DNA from: JAYOFM01 sp038117225
GTDB taxonomy: Bacteria; Pseudomonadota; Alphaproteobacteria; Rhodospirillales; Casp-alpha2
Reading direction: 5' to 3'
Length of the DNA: 32,936 nucleotides
Assembly: GCA_038117225.1 (NCBI GenBank)
Contig: JAYOFM010000025.1
Coordinates: 1-32,936 of the forward strand
This document shows, in pieces, positions 1 through 8,424 of this stretch. A program made the translations under genes and the position numbers. Position 1 is the first letter of the stretch; every line of letters starts with the position of its first letter. The notes below the pieces were generated by a model. The model was not told the origin of the DNA. It saw only the letters and a list, made by a program, of their open reading frames with translations, and ran no database searches.

Positions 1-54
1 CAACTGGTCGGTGCCGTCGTCTTTCTCGCCGGCCGGACGGGAACCGCCCGCTAG
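1..54 (+). CDS. C-terminal end of an unidentified protein, cut by the window edge
   Basis: Frame 1 is open from the first base and ends in TAG at 52-54, giving only the last 17 residues, a hydrophobic stretch (LVGAVVFLAG) followed by a short basic tail. This looks like the last membrane segment and cytoplasmic tail of a membrane protein. It converges on the minus-strand gene at 51, and both stop codons lie inside the same palindrome CTAG (51-54). With so little sequence the frame could be open by chance, and the family cannot be named. Confidence 0.35.
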   Translation, partial: QLVGAVVFLAGRTGTAR

Positions 55-2153
55 CGCCCTTCCCGACGCCAGGCGAGACCGAGGAACACCAGCACCAGGG
101 TGAGCAACAGCGGCCACGGCAGCAGCGCCACCTGACGCACGCCGGTGATGGTGAAGGCATCGTTGTCGACGAGACCGAGCCAGCCCTGGCCCTTGGTGTC
201 CCGCCCGGGGCGGGTTCGGCGCAGTTCAGGCACCCCATCCTTCAACCAGGCGACGGCACCGCCCGTCGACTTGGCCAGCGGCGCCAACAGTGCCGGAGTC
301 GCCCGCAGATCGGCAAGCTCGATGGGGTTAAGCGCACCTGACGCGGCGAAAGCGGTGTTGGCGACGTCGGAGACCCGATAGAGACCGGTTTCCTTGGCAT
401 CGAGTTTCGCCGAGGCGCGCCCGTCAGGGCCGGGGTTAAGCGTCAGCGCTTGTTCACTTCCCGCTGGCGAACGCACCTGGACGGTCATCGGCTCGGGCGA
501 CAGGGAGCGCCGCTCGACAACCAGCTTTCCGTTGGCCACCCTGGCGCGCAGTGCCTCTTCCTCCAGGTCTGGTTCCTTCATCAGCCAGTGGGCGAGCCTA
601 CGCAGCAACTCACCTTGCGGCCCACCGCCCTCAAATCCACGCGCCCACAGCCAGATGTGATCGCTCATGACCTGCGCGACGCGACCCTTGGCGACACGAT
701 CAAGCAGCAACAACGGCCGCCCACCGGTTCCCTGCATCAACGCATCGCCGGATTTCACGCCGCTCTCGATCTGGCGGAACCAACGCCCCCACGCCGGTTG
801 GCCGCTCGTCGAGCCGGGCGCCACGGATCCAGGTAAGGCCCGGGTCACCGGATGGCGATGGCCGGTCTCCGTAAGGCGCGGATGATAGCCTTCCTCGACG
901 ATGCGCCCCGATGGCGACGCCGGCATGACCCGCCCCAAGGCAGTCGAGTACATGGAGCGAATACCAGCGAATTCCGGGCCCACCGCCAACAATAATGCAC
1001 CGCCACCTTCCACGTAGTGGGCGATGTTTCGCAAATACGATGGCGGCAGCACGTCACGGATGACATAGCGGTCGAAGACGATGAGATCGAACTCGGCGAT
1101 CTTCTCCTCGAACAGCTCACGCACCGGAAATGCGATCAACGACAATTCGTTCAGTGGCGTGAAGTCATCCTTCTCCGGCGGCCGCAAAATCGTGAAGTGC
1201 ACGAGATCGACCGAGGGATCCGCCTTCAACAGATTGCGCCACGTGCGCTCGCCGGCATGCGGCTGGCCAGACACAAGAAGCACGCGCAATCGGTCGCGCA
1301 CGCCGTTGACCGCGACAACGGCACGATTGTTAACCTCGGAAAGCTCGCCATCCCCGGGCGCGGCCTCGATCTCGATAACGCTCGGCCCGGCGTGATCGAT
1401 CTCAAAACTGAACGCGTGATCCTGACCGGCGGCGACCAGCGCCGTCTCGACTTCCTCGCCGTCCTTGAGGATGCGCACCGCGACCCGCTCCTGGGCAAAA
1501 CCCTTGGCCGCCTCTGTCACCCGATCCTCGATCCGATAGCTGAGTTTCACCGTTTGGCCGACGATGCCGTACCGCGGCGCCTTCGCGACGACCAGCCGGC
1601 GATCCCGCTCCGCCGCGTCGCCGGTCAACAGAACATGGACCGGGCCGGGAACACTCGTCGACGCCAGCGCATCGGCGTCATGCACCTGCCCGTCGGTTAT
1701 CAACACGGCACCGGCGAAGCGTCCGGTGGGAACCGCGCCGATGGCGTCGGAAAGGGCGCTGGCGAGACGCGTACCCTCCGCGCCGCCGGTCGCGCTGTCG
1801 GCGAGGCCGGCATCACCGACCTCGACCGTGCGAACTTCCAAATCCTCGAAACGCCCCGCCTTCTCCGCCAGCGTCTTGCCGGCATCCGCCGTCGCCTGAC
1901 GACGGTTACCGACACTCTGGCTGGTGGTGCGATCGAGCATTACCAGCAGGATGTCCTTTTCGGCGCGGTGCCGTTCGTCGACGGCAAGCGGGTTGGCCAG
2001 CGCCAGCACGAGGACGGCCAGAGCGACGCTGCGAACAAGCGCGCCGCGCCCGCCACGCACGGCCTGCCACAGCACCAACGCGGCGCCGATGCCGCCCAGC
2101 ACGGCGATCACCGACCACGGCGCCAGCGGCGCGAAATCGAGGGCCGGACTCAT
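51..2153 (-). CDS. Large inner-membrane protein with degenerate VWA and class I glutamine-amidotransferase-like regions
   Basis: This 700-residue protein is the last gene of the MoxR/DUF58/DUF4159 cluster. Two hydrophobic helices (about residues 11-32 and 37-58) are followed by a von Willebrand A-like region starting near residue 67, where the MIDAS motif DxSxS is degenerate (DRTTSQS). Around residues 285-410 is a Rossmann-like region ('RVLLVSGQPHAGERTWRNLL', then 'GGGALLLAVG') resembling the glutamine-amidotransferase-like fold, with no catalytic Cys visible. A single C-terminal helix (about 674-693) ends in a basic tail. The middle is therefore probably periplasmic. The ATG overlaps the stop of the upstream DUF4159 gene by four bases (ATGA), so translation is probably coupled. 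Its partners suggest a MoxR-dependent envelope or chaperone complex; the exact role is unknown. Confidence 0.85.
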   Translation of the reverse strand: MSPALDFAPLAPWSVIAVLGGIGAALVLWQAVRGGRGALVRSVALAVLVLALANPLAVDERHRAEKDILLVMLDRTTSQSVGNRRQATADAGKTLAEKAGRFEDLEVRTVEVGDAGLADSATGGAEGTRLASALSDAIGAVPTGRFAGAVLITDGQVHDADALASTSVPGPVHVLLTGDAAERDRRLVVAKAPRYGIVGQTVKLSYRIEDRVTEAAKGFAQERVAVRILKDGEEVETALVAAGQDHAFSFEIDHAGPSVIEIEAAPGDGELSEVNNRAVVAVNGVRDRLRVLLVSGQPHAGERTWRNLLKADPSVDLVHFTILRPPEKDDFTPLNELSLIAFPVRELFEEKIAEFDLIVFDRYVIRDVLPPSYLRNIAHYVEGGGALLLAVGPEFAGIRSMYSTALGRVMPASPSGRIVEEGYHPRLTETGHRHPVTRALPGSVAPGSTSGQPAWGRWFRQIESGVKSGDALMQGTGGRPLLLLDRVAKGRVAQVMSDHIWLWARGFEGGGPQGELLRRLAHWLMKEPDLEEEALRARVANGKLVVERRSLSPEPMTVQVRSPAGSEQALTLNPGPDGRASAKLDAKETGLYRVSDVANTAFAASGALNPIELADLRATPALLAPLAKSTGGAVAWLKDGVPELRRTRPGRDTKGQGWLGLVDNDAFTITGVRQVALLPWPLLLTLVLVFLGLAWRREGR

Positions 2154-4882
2154 TGCCCCAGCCTCTTGAGGATCGCCGGCATGTGCACTTGATCGGCCTT
2201 ATAGTTGCCGGTCAGCACATGCATCACCAGGTTGACGCCGAACCGATAGGCCAGCTCGCGTTGGCGCTCGCCGCCCGGGACAACCGGATAGAGCGACCGC
2301 CCGGTATCGTCGACCGCCCACGCGGCGGCCCAGTCATTACCGCCGGCGATGACCGGCGATACGCCATCGTTAACCCGCGACCCGGCCCGCTCGACCCACA
2401 CCGTGCCGCCGTCCCAGCGCCCGGGAAAACCCTGAAGCAGATAGAACGCGCGCGTCAGCACGTGGTCCCTCGGCACTGGCACCAGCGGCGGCAGGTCGAG
2501 GGCGCGAGCGAGACGGGATAGAATGCCGGAGATCGCCGCATCCTCGCCCCGGTCACGGGTGTCGAACAGAATGCTGCCGCCGTTTTTCATGTATTGCTTG
2601 ATGCGCACCGCGGTACCGGAGTCGGCGACCGGCGCCGACGGGGTCACCGGCCAATAGATCAGCGGAAAGAACGCGAGTTCATCAAGCGCCGGGTCGATCG
2701 CCTGCGGCGCTCCCATTTCCGCCGCCGTGCGCCGCTTGAGGATCACATTAAGCCCATTGAGGCCCTGGCGCGATGTCTCATCCACGGCGGCGTCACCGGT
2801 CACCACATAGGCAATCCGTGTCTCCAGGCTGTTGCCGAGGAAATAAGCCTCGTTTCCGATATCCTGCGCGCCGGCGGCCGATACGACGGACAGGATGAAC
2901 GCCGCGCCGCCAGCGACGGCGGGCCTGAAACGCACCCGCAGGAGCCCCCGCAGGGCAAGACTGGCAATCGTATCAATAAGGAAAAGAACCAGCGCCGCCA
3001 GATACAGTAACGGCCGCAGATCGCGCTCACGCCCCTCGACGTAATCCTCGACCACTTGGCCGGCGAGTGCGAGGGTCAAGGGTGAAAAATCATCCAGACC
3101 GGCGGTTAGATTGAGCGCGCGCCGCCGGCGCTCATCACCATACACGCCGGGTGGCGTTTTCGGCCCGGCGCGCGCCGCATCGAACGTGGCGGCCGGAATG
3201 GCGACGGCACTCGCGGACACCGATCCAAGGCGGCCAAACCCATCAAATAGGCGGCGTGGTTCCAATGGCGGACCATCGGCCTCCGCCGTGACTCCCTGGC
3301 TGAGTCCGACCAGACGCGACAGCATTTCGACAAACAATCCGGACAATGCCAGATTCGACCATTCGGTATTCGCCGTGGTGTGGATCAACACCAACCAGCC
3401 GTCGCCGTGCCGCGCCGCCGTGGCCAGCGGCGTGCCATCCGTCAGCGCCGCCCAGGTGTGATCCTGCAGATCGACGGCCGGTTGCGCCAGCACCTGACGT
3501 CGGACAACCACGTCGTTGGGCAATGGGATGCCAAAAAAAGGACTTTCACGCGGGAATACCGCCAGCCTGGCCGGTTTGGACCACGACAACGCGCCGCCGA
3601 TTACGCGATCGCCGCGTCGCAGCGGAACTGGCAGCAGATCGTCACCGCTGGCGTCCGCGAACTGGCTGGTGGACTCGGCGAGGCGGGGGCCGGCGAAGCG
3701 CACGACGACGCCGCCTCGTTCCATCCAATCCTTCACGCGCGCCTCGTCGGCGGGATCCAGACGCCCCGGGTCAGCCATCGCCAGCACCGCCAACGGTCGC
3801 GCCAGCAGGTCCGCGATATCGCCCTCGCGAACTTCCGTCAACGGCGCCAAGGCGCGGCGGAGATAATACGTGTCCGACAGCAACGGCTGGTCACCGACGC
3901 TGCCTTGCCCCGACAGCAGTCCGACGGGCCGGCGCCGCCACCGTTCATCAAGCAGCACCCGCGCGGCGGCACTCGACACATCCTCGATTTCCAGACGCTC
4001 GAGTCGGTTCAGCAATTCCGGAGGCAACTCGAACGATACGGTTCCCGCCACCTCACCGTCGACAATCACCATATCCTCGCGGCCGAGGACCCGGCCGTCG
4101 GCACCGACGGCACGAACGCCGATGGTAATTTCCGGCCCCGCGACAATGCGCCGCGCGCCGGCGGTCAGTACGCCATTCTCGAACGTGGGGGGATCGAGCA
4201 CGGGCGCCATTGCACTGGCTCCCTCGCGCAACGCCCGCGTTTCCGTGAATCGCGCGGCAAGTGATTCCGCGAATGGTGTCGCATCGGGTGTCGCCACCCC
4301 ATCCGTCAGCCACAGGACGGCAGCCCCGGGGTCGACGGCGGCACTGTCCAATCGCGCACGCGCGCCGGCGCGGTCGACCGGCCAAGGTTTCGGCTGCAGG
4401 CTTTCTGCGATCTTGCGGGCTTCCGCCGCCGGCAACAGCCGCAACGGCGGCGGCGCGTCACTACCCGGTTCGGGTGCCGTCGTCAGCAAGGCGACGGGCC
4501 GGCCGGCACGGGCCGCGCGATCGATGGCTGCGATCATGGCATCGCGCCGTTTCGCCCAGCCGGCGGCGGCGGCCCAGCCGTCATCAATCACCAACAGAAC
4601 GGGTCCTGATCCACCGAGCGGCGCCGATGCATTGAGCAGCGGATGCGACGCCCCCGCGATGACCAACGCCGCCAGGACCAGTCGCAACAACAGCAGCCAC
4701 CAGGGTGTGCGCGCGGCACTTTCCTCCGGCGTCGTCAAGCGCATCAAAATACGGATGGGCGGAAACGCCATTTCCCGCGGCAACGGCGGCGTCAACCGCA
4801 ACAGCCACCAGATCAATGGCAATACCGCCAACGCCGCGAGCGCCCACGGCGCGGCGAAACTGATGCTCCCCAAGCTGAGCAT
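2150..4882 (-). CDS. BatA-like N-terminus plus DUF4159 domain membrane protein
   Basis: This is a 910-residue protein. The N-terminus has the aerotolerance-regulator (BatA) signature: two close membrane helices (about 10-30 and 62-80) separated by a proline-rich loop (PPLPREMAFPPIRIL). A VWA-like region follows (about 94-300), but its metal motif is lost (VIDDGWAA in place of DxSxS). A membrane segment near 625-650 and a second hydrophobic stretch ending AAGAQ (about 655-672) precede a C-terminal DUF4159 domain (about 690-900), which includes 'YFPLIYWP'-like and 'MKNGGSILFDTRD' segments. The domain order matches the DUF4159 proteins found beside moxR in alphaproteobacteria. It starts ten bases after the DUF58 stop and its own stop overlaps the next start. 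Its likely role is as a membrane partner of the MoxR ATPase; the substrate is unknown. Confidence 0.9.
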   Translation of the reverse strand: MLSLGSISFAAPWALAALAVLPLIWWLLRLTPPLPREMAFPPIRILMRLTTPEESAARTPWWLLLLRLVLAALVIAGASHPLLNASAPLGGSGPVLLVIDDGWAAAAGWAKRRDAMIAAIDRAARAGRPVALLTTAPEPGSDAPPPLRLLPAAEARKIAESLQPKPWPVDRAGARARLDSAAVDPGAAVLWLTDGVATPDATPFAESLAARFTETRALREGASAMAPVLDPPTFENGVLTAGARRIVAGPEITIGVRAVGADGRVLGREDMVIVDGEVAGTVSFELPPELLNRLERLEIEDVSSAAARVLLDERWRRRPVGLLSGQGSVGDQPLLSDTYYLRRALAPLTEVREGDIADLLARPLAVLAMADPGRLDPADEARVKDWMERGGVVVRFAGPRLAESTSQFADASGDDLLPVPLRRGDRVIGGALSWSKPARLAVFPRESPFFGIPLPNDVVVRRQVLAQPAVDLQDHTWAALTDGTPLATAARHGDGWLVLIHTTANTEWSNLALSGLFVEMLSRLVGLSQGVTAEADGPPLEPRRLFDGFGRLGSVSASAVAIPAATFDAARAGPKTPPGVYGDERRRRALNLTAGLDDFSPLTLALAGQVVEDYVEGRERDLRPLLYLAALVLFLIDTIASLALRGLLRVRFRPAVAGGAAFILSVVSAAGAQDIGNEAYFLGNSLETRIAYVVTGDAAVDETSRQGLNGLNVILKRRTAAEMGAPQAIDPALDELAFFPLIYWPVTPSAPVADSGTAVRIKQYMKNGGSILFDTRDRGEDAAISGILSRLARALDLPPLVPVPRDHVLTRAFYLLQGFPGRWDGGTVWVERAGSRVNDGVSPVIAGGNDWAAAWAVDDTGRSLYPVVPGGERQRELAYRFGVNLVMHVLTGNYKADQVHMPAILKRLGQ

Positions 4883-4892
4883 GGGCGCGACC

Positions 4893-5780
4893 TTACCGAC
4901 CGCCGGCCGCCGACAGCGCTAGATATAGCGCCATCAACGCGGTCTCAGGCGAGCGATCGGTGTGGTGGCGCGAGAAACCCCAACTGGCGGCGCGCACCAA
5001 CGCTTCCAAACCGGCGGTGTGGCGCGCCATCTCCTGTTGATAATCCTTGCGCAGCGTTTCGACGCGGCCGATCAGCACATCCCCTTCGCCCTCGGTTCCG
5101 TGGAATCGATAGCGGCCGTCGAAAGGCAAGGTTTCCTCCGCTGGGTCAAGCACCTGCACCACATGGCCACGCAGGCCATGATGCGCGAACGCGGTGACGG
5201 CGAGCCGGGTTTCATCCAGCGAAGCGAGAAAATCGCCGATCAGCACCACGCGACCATAGCGCGGCAGCGCCTCAAACACCGGCAGGCTCGCCACCTGGGC
5301 CTGACCACCCTCGATCATCGACCACATGCGGGTCAGCACGGCGCGCCCCGACGCGGGTATCATGCCGGTGTTCAGCAGCGCCGTGTGTTCGCCGCCGCGA
5401 ATTAACAGCGATGCCAGGGCCAGCAACAACAGATCGGCGCGCTCGCGCTTTAGCGGCAGATCATCGGACGAACGGTAATCCATGGACGACGAACCGTCGC
5501 GCCACAGCCAAACGCTTTGCGCCGCTTCCCACTCTGTTTCGCGCACGAACACCGGGTCGTTCTTGGCCGATTGGCGCCAGTCGATCCGGCTGACCGGGTC
5601 GCCGAATTCATAGCGCCGGTACTGCCAGAAGGTTTCACCCTGACCGACCCGGCGCCGGCCATGCACCCCTTGCGATACCGTATGGGCAACCCGGTTGGCG
5701 GCGATCAGCAGCGGCGGCAACCCGGCCGCCAACGCCTCCGCCCGGTGATGCGTATCGCGTTTCGGCTTGGTCATGGCCAT
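4893..5780 (-). CDS. DUF58 domain-containing protein (VWA-like, MoxR partner)
   Basis: The protein is 295 residues if it starts at the ATG at 5780. A longer reading from a TTG at 5810 would overlap moxR by eight bases, but GGAG lies five bases before the 5780 ATG, so that start is preferred. The DUF58 signature is clear: 'YEFGDPVSRIDWRQSAKNDP' at about 57-76, followed by the acidic 'VRETEWEAA'. A VWA-type fold follows with an intact MIDAS-like DGSSS at 95-99. No membrane helix is obvious, so it is probably cytoplasmic or peripheral. DUF58 proteins are encoded next to MoxR ATPases and are thought to work with them in protein assembly or metal insertion. It lies 22 bases after moxR in the same operon. 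Confidence 0.93.
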   Translation of the reverse strand: MAMTKPKRDTHHRAEALAAGLPPLLIAANRVAHTVSQGVHGRRRVGQGETFWQYRRYEFGDPVSRIDWRQSAKNDPVFVRETEWEAAQSVWLWRDGSSSMDYRSSDDLPLKRERADLLLLALASLLIRGGEHTALLNTGMIPASGRAVLTRMWSMIEGGQAQVASLPVFEALPRYGRVVLIGDFLASLDETRLAVTAFAHHGLRGHVVQVLDPAEETLPFDGRYRFHGTEGEGDVLIGRVETLRKDYQQEMARHTAGLEALVRAASWGFSRHHTDRSPETALMALYLALSAAGGR

Positions 5781-5802
5781 CGGCGCTCCAGGGCGTTGGT
5801 GG

Positions 5803-6849
5803 TCAAGCAATGACCTCGCACAGGCCGTCGATGATTTCGGAAATGGTCACGCCCTCGGCACGGGCGGCGAAGGTCAGCGCCATGCGGTGGCGCAGAATGG
5901 GATGGGCAAGCGCCAGCACGTCGTCGACGCTGGGCGCCAGCCGCCCCTCGACGACGGCACGGGCGCGCACACCGAGCATCAGCGCCTGCGAGGCACGCGG
6001 CCCCGGTCCCCAGGATACATTGGCCTGCACGGCGGCGATATCAGAGCTTTCCGGGCGCCCGGCGCGCACCAGCTCAAGGATCGCCTCGGACACGGTTTCA
6101 CCCACCGGCACATGACGGATCAGCTGCTGGGCCCTTATCAGATCGGCGGCGTCCATGACCCGCACCGGTTCCTGCACATCGACGCCGGTGGTCTCGATCA
6201 GCACGCGACGTTCGGCCGCTTCATCCGGATATTCGACGTCGATCTGCATGAAGAAGCGATCCAACTGCGCTTCCGGCAGCGGATAGGTGCCTTCTTGTTC
6301 CAGCGGGTTCTGCGTCGCCAGCACGTGAAACGGGCGCGGCAGATCGTGATAGTGGCCAGCGACGGAAACTCGGTGCTCCTGCATCGCCTGCAGCAACGCC
6401 GACTGGGTACGCGGACTGGCGCGGTTGATTTCATCCGCCATCAATAGCTGACAGAACACCGGTCCCTCGATGAAACGGAAGGATCGCTTGCCGGCATCGC
6501 TTTCCTCGAGCACTTCGGCGCCCAGAATGTCCGCCGGCATCAGGTCCGGCGTAAATTGTACGCGCTTGTCGCCGAGACCGAAAACCGTTCCCAGCGTTTC
6601 CACCAGCTTGGTCTTGCCAAGTCCGGGAACACCGATCAGCAACAGGTGGCCGCCGGCGAGCAGCGTGATCAGGGTCTCCTCAACCACCCGTTCCTGGCCG
6701 AAAATGACATGGCCGACGGCGCGGCGCGCTTGCGCCAGGGTATCGGCGAGGGCGTCGATGTCCTCAACGACCTTGTTCGCCAATTGATCCGGCGCTCCCT
6801 GGAAAGTGGCGTCGTTCGTACTATCTTCATGTTCGACGGTGACTGACAC
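5803..6849 (-). CDS. moxR: MoxR family AAA+ ATPase
   Basis: The protein has 348 residues, the usual size for MoxR (AAA_3). Walker A is GVPGLGKT (73-80), Walker B ends in LLMADE (135-140), the sensor 1 Asn is in ATQNP (about 181) and the conserved 'LPEAQLDRFF' follows at about 191-200; the C-terminal part is the lid domain. Its role is ATP-driven remodelling or assembly of client proteins with the DUF58 and membrane VWA partners downstream. The start is a GTG at 6849 with AGGAG eight bases upstream (plus-strand CTCCT at 6858-6862). It is the first gene of the minus-strand operon and is divergent from the DUF1285 gene with only 27 bases between, so at least one promoter must lie inside a coding region. 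Confidence 0.95.
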   Translation of the reverse strand: MSVTVEHEDSTNDATFQGAPDQLANKVVEDIDALADTLAQARRAVGHVIFGQERVVEETLITLLAGGHLLLIGVPGLGKTKLVETLGTVFGLGDKRVQFTPDLMPADILGAEVLEESDAGKRSFRFIEGPVFCQLLMADEINRASPRTQSALLQAMQEHRVSVAGHYHDLPRPFHVLATQNPLEQEGTYPLPEAQLDRFFMQIDVEYPDEAAERRVLIETTGVDVQEPVRVMDAADLIRAQQLIRHVPVGETVSEAILELVRAGRPESSDIAAVQANVSWGPGPRASQALMLGVRARAVVEGRLAPSVDDVLALAHPILRHRMALTFAARAEGVTISEIIDGLCEVIA

Positions 6850-6876
6850 GTGTGTGTCTCCTAGATTGATACTGCG

Positions 6877-7518
6877 ATGCCCTCAAAGACCAAAACAGAC
6901 GATGACCTCAACTCCCTGCCCCTGGCCGCCGCCCAAAAAGCCGGCGGCGATGCACGTTCCGTGCCCGCGGGGATTCCGTTGACCCCGCGTCAGGCGCTGC
7001 TCGGCGAAATCGACATGCGCATCGACAACAACGGTAATTGGCATTATCTCGGTTCTCCCATTAATCGCCAAGCACTCGTGACGTTATTCGCCAGTGTTTT
7101 GCGTCGCGACACCGCCGGCGACTACTGGCTGATCACGCCCGCCGAGGTTGCCCGCTTACGCGTCGATGGCAGGCCGTTCACGGCCGTCGCCATGCAGGTT
7201 TCCGGCGTCGGGCCTGATCAGAGCATCACTTTCCGGACAAATGTAGACAAAATTGTGGCGCTTTCGGCGGCGCGCCCGTTGCGAATGGAGACCGACCCCG
7301 CATCGGGCGAGCCGCGCCCGGTCCTCGTCGTCGCCGATGACGGGACGGAGGCACTGATTGCGCGGCCCGTATTCTATGATCTCGTTGATCTCGGGGTCAT
7401 GGCCGAAATTGGTCAAAGATCCATGTTCGGTGTATGGAGCAGTGGTGAATTCTTCACCCTCGCCGGTCCCGACGATGCGGCTCTCATGGATATCATCGGC
7501 GAGGATACGACCGCATGA
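6877..7518 (+). CDS. DUF1285 domain-containing protein
   Basis: This 213-residue protein matches DUF1285: after a variable N-terminus of about 45 residues comes the signature 'MRIDNNGNWHYLGSPINR', then 'LFASVLRR', 'YWLITPAEVARLRVDGRPF' and a long beta-rich remainder. It has no membrane segment or signal peptide. Structures are known for the family but no biochemical role that can be stated with confidence. The ATG at 6877 has no clear Shine-Dalgarno sequence. The stop overlaps the next ATG by four bases (ATGA at 7515-7518), which couples it to the Nudix gene. This pairing is conserved in alphaproteobacteria. Confidence 0.9.
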   Translation: MPSKTKTDDDLNSLPLAAAQKAGGDARSVPAGIPLTPRQALLGEIDMRIDNNGNWHYLGSPINRQALVTLFASVLRRDTAGDYWLITPAEVARLRVDGRPFTAVAMQVSGVGPDQSITFRTNVDKIVALSAARPLRMETDPASGEPRPVLVVADDGTEALIARPVFYDLVDLGVMAEIGQRSMFGVWSSGEFFTLAGPDDAALMDIIGEDTTA

Positions 7519-8135
7519 AGCCTGAAGACATCATCGCGCGGCTTGCCGGATCGTTCGACAATCCGGGAGTCCGCCAATCGCCGCGCGGCGATCATGACCT
7601 TAATCCCGGAACCCAGCCGGACGATCGCCTGACGCCGGCCGCTGTCCTGGTGCCGATCGTCGCTCATGTCAGCGGGCCGACGGTGCTGTTCACGCGGCGT
7701 ACGGCGGAATTGGAACACCATGCCGGTCAGGTCAGCTTCCCGGGCGGCCACCAGGAGCCGGCAGACGCGACGCCCAATGACACGGCGCTTCGTGAAACCG
7801 AGGAAGAAGTCGGTCTGCATCGTCGCCATATTGAAATCGTCGGGCGGCTCGACCAGTATCTGACCCGCACCGGGTTCTCCATCACCCCGGTGGTCGGCCT
7901 CGTAGCGCCGCCGTTCGAAGTGACGCCGCAGGCGAGCGAGGTCGCTGAGATCTTCGAAGTACCGTTGGCGTTTCTTCTCGACCCGGCCAATCATCAACGA
8001 GCGCAACGGGAGTACAAGGGGCGAACGCGAGAATTTTATGCCATGCCGTACGGCGAACACTATATCTGGGGAGCCACCGCCGGCATGCTGATGAACCTTT
8101 ACGATGTGCTGAGAGGCAATGAGAGGACCCGCTGA
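7515..8135 (+). CDS. Nudix hydrolase, probable CoA pyrophosphatase
   Basis: A 206-residue protein of the CoA pyrophosphatase (NudL/PCD1-like) branch of Nudix enzymes. Immediately before the Nudix box lies the branch signature 'LFTRRTAELEHHAGQVSFPGG' (about 59-78, conserved positions only), and the box ends in RETEEEVGL (about 93-101) with the glutamates that bind metal. The family splits CoA and its derivatives into phosphopantetheine and 3',5'-ADP in a Mg- or Mn-dependent reaction in the cytoplasm. It has the usual length for the family. The start overlaps the DUF1285 stop (ATGA), and the stop shares one base with the next start (TGATG at 8133-8137). Confidence 0.92.
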   Translation: MKPEDIIARLAGSFDNPGVRQSPRGDHDLNPGTQPDDRLTPAAVLVPIVAHVSGPTVLFTRRTAELEHHAGQVSFPGGHQEPADATPNDTALRETEEEVGLHRRHIEIVGRLDQYLTRTGFSITPVVGLVAPPFEVTPQASEVAEIFEVPLAFLLDPANHQRAQREYKGRTREFYAMPYGEHYIWGATAGMLMNLYDVLRGNERTR

Positions 8136-8413
8136 TGTTTCGCGTCGTCGTCACCTATTTGCTGCCGCTGTTCGGCCCGCTGTTGCTTTACCTGGCCTGG
8201 AACGCCTATGCCAAGAGCCGCGCCAAGAAAGCCGGTGAAGACATACCGAGCATCGAAAAAGGACCAGTTTTCTGGTCTCTGGTCATCGGTTTTACTTTTT
8301 TGATCATTTCCCTGTTTACACTGGCGATGACCACCGGCGTGGAACCAGGCGAAGGGCGCTATGTGGCGCCGTACATGAAGGATGGCAAGGTAATGCCGCC
8401 GCGCTTCGAATAG
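8135..8413 (+). CDS. DUF6111 family small membrane protein
   Basis: A 92-residue protein with two hydrophobic helices: residues about 4-23 (VVVTYLLPLFGPLLLYLAW) and about 47-67 (FWSLVIGFTFLIISLFTLAM). A basic loop (AKSRAKKAGED) lies between them, and a short C-terminal segment ends 'MKDGKVMPPRFE'. Length, topology and position after the Nudix gene match DUF6111. No function is known. The ATG shares one base with the Nudix stop, and GAGAGG lies about eight bases upstream. It is translationally coupled in the DUF1285-Nudix operon. Confidence 0.85.
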   Translation: MFRVVVTYLLPLFGPLLLYLAWNAYAKSRAKKAGEDIPSIEKGPVFWSLVIGFTFLIISLFTLAMTTGVEPGEGRYVAPYMKDGKVMPPRFE

Positions 8414-8424
8414 GACCAACGACG

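Noticed and set aside
1017..2192. A 391-residue plus-strand open frame opposite the last gene of the MoxR cluster
   Set aside because: Composition is rich in Arg, His and Gln with no recognisable motif; the minus strand encodes a coherent membrane protein over the same bases. It is an antisense shadow typical of GC-rich DNA.
3346..4922. Several long plus-strand frames (260 to 350 codons) opposite the DUF4159 gene
   Set aside because: Low-complexity Arg/Pro/Ser translations with no family signature; the minus-strand reading has BatA and DUF4159 features.
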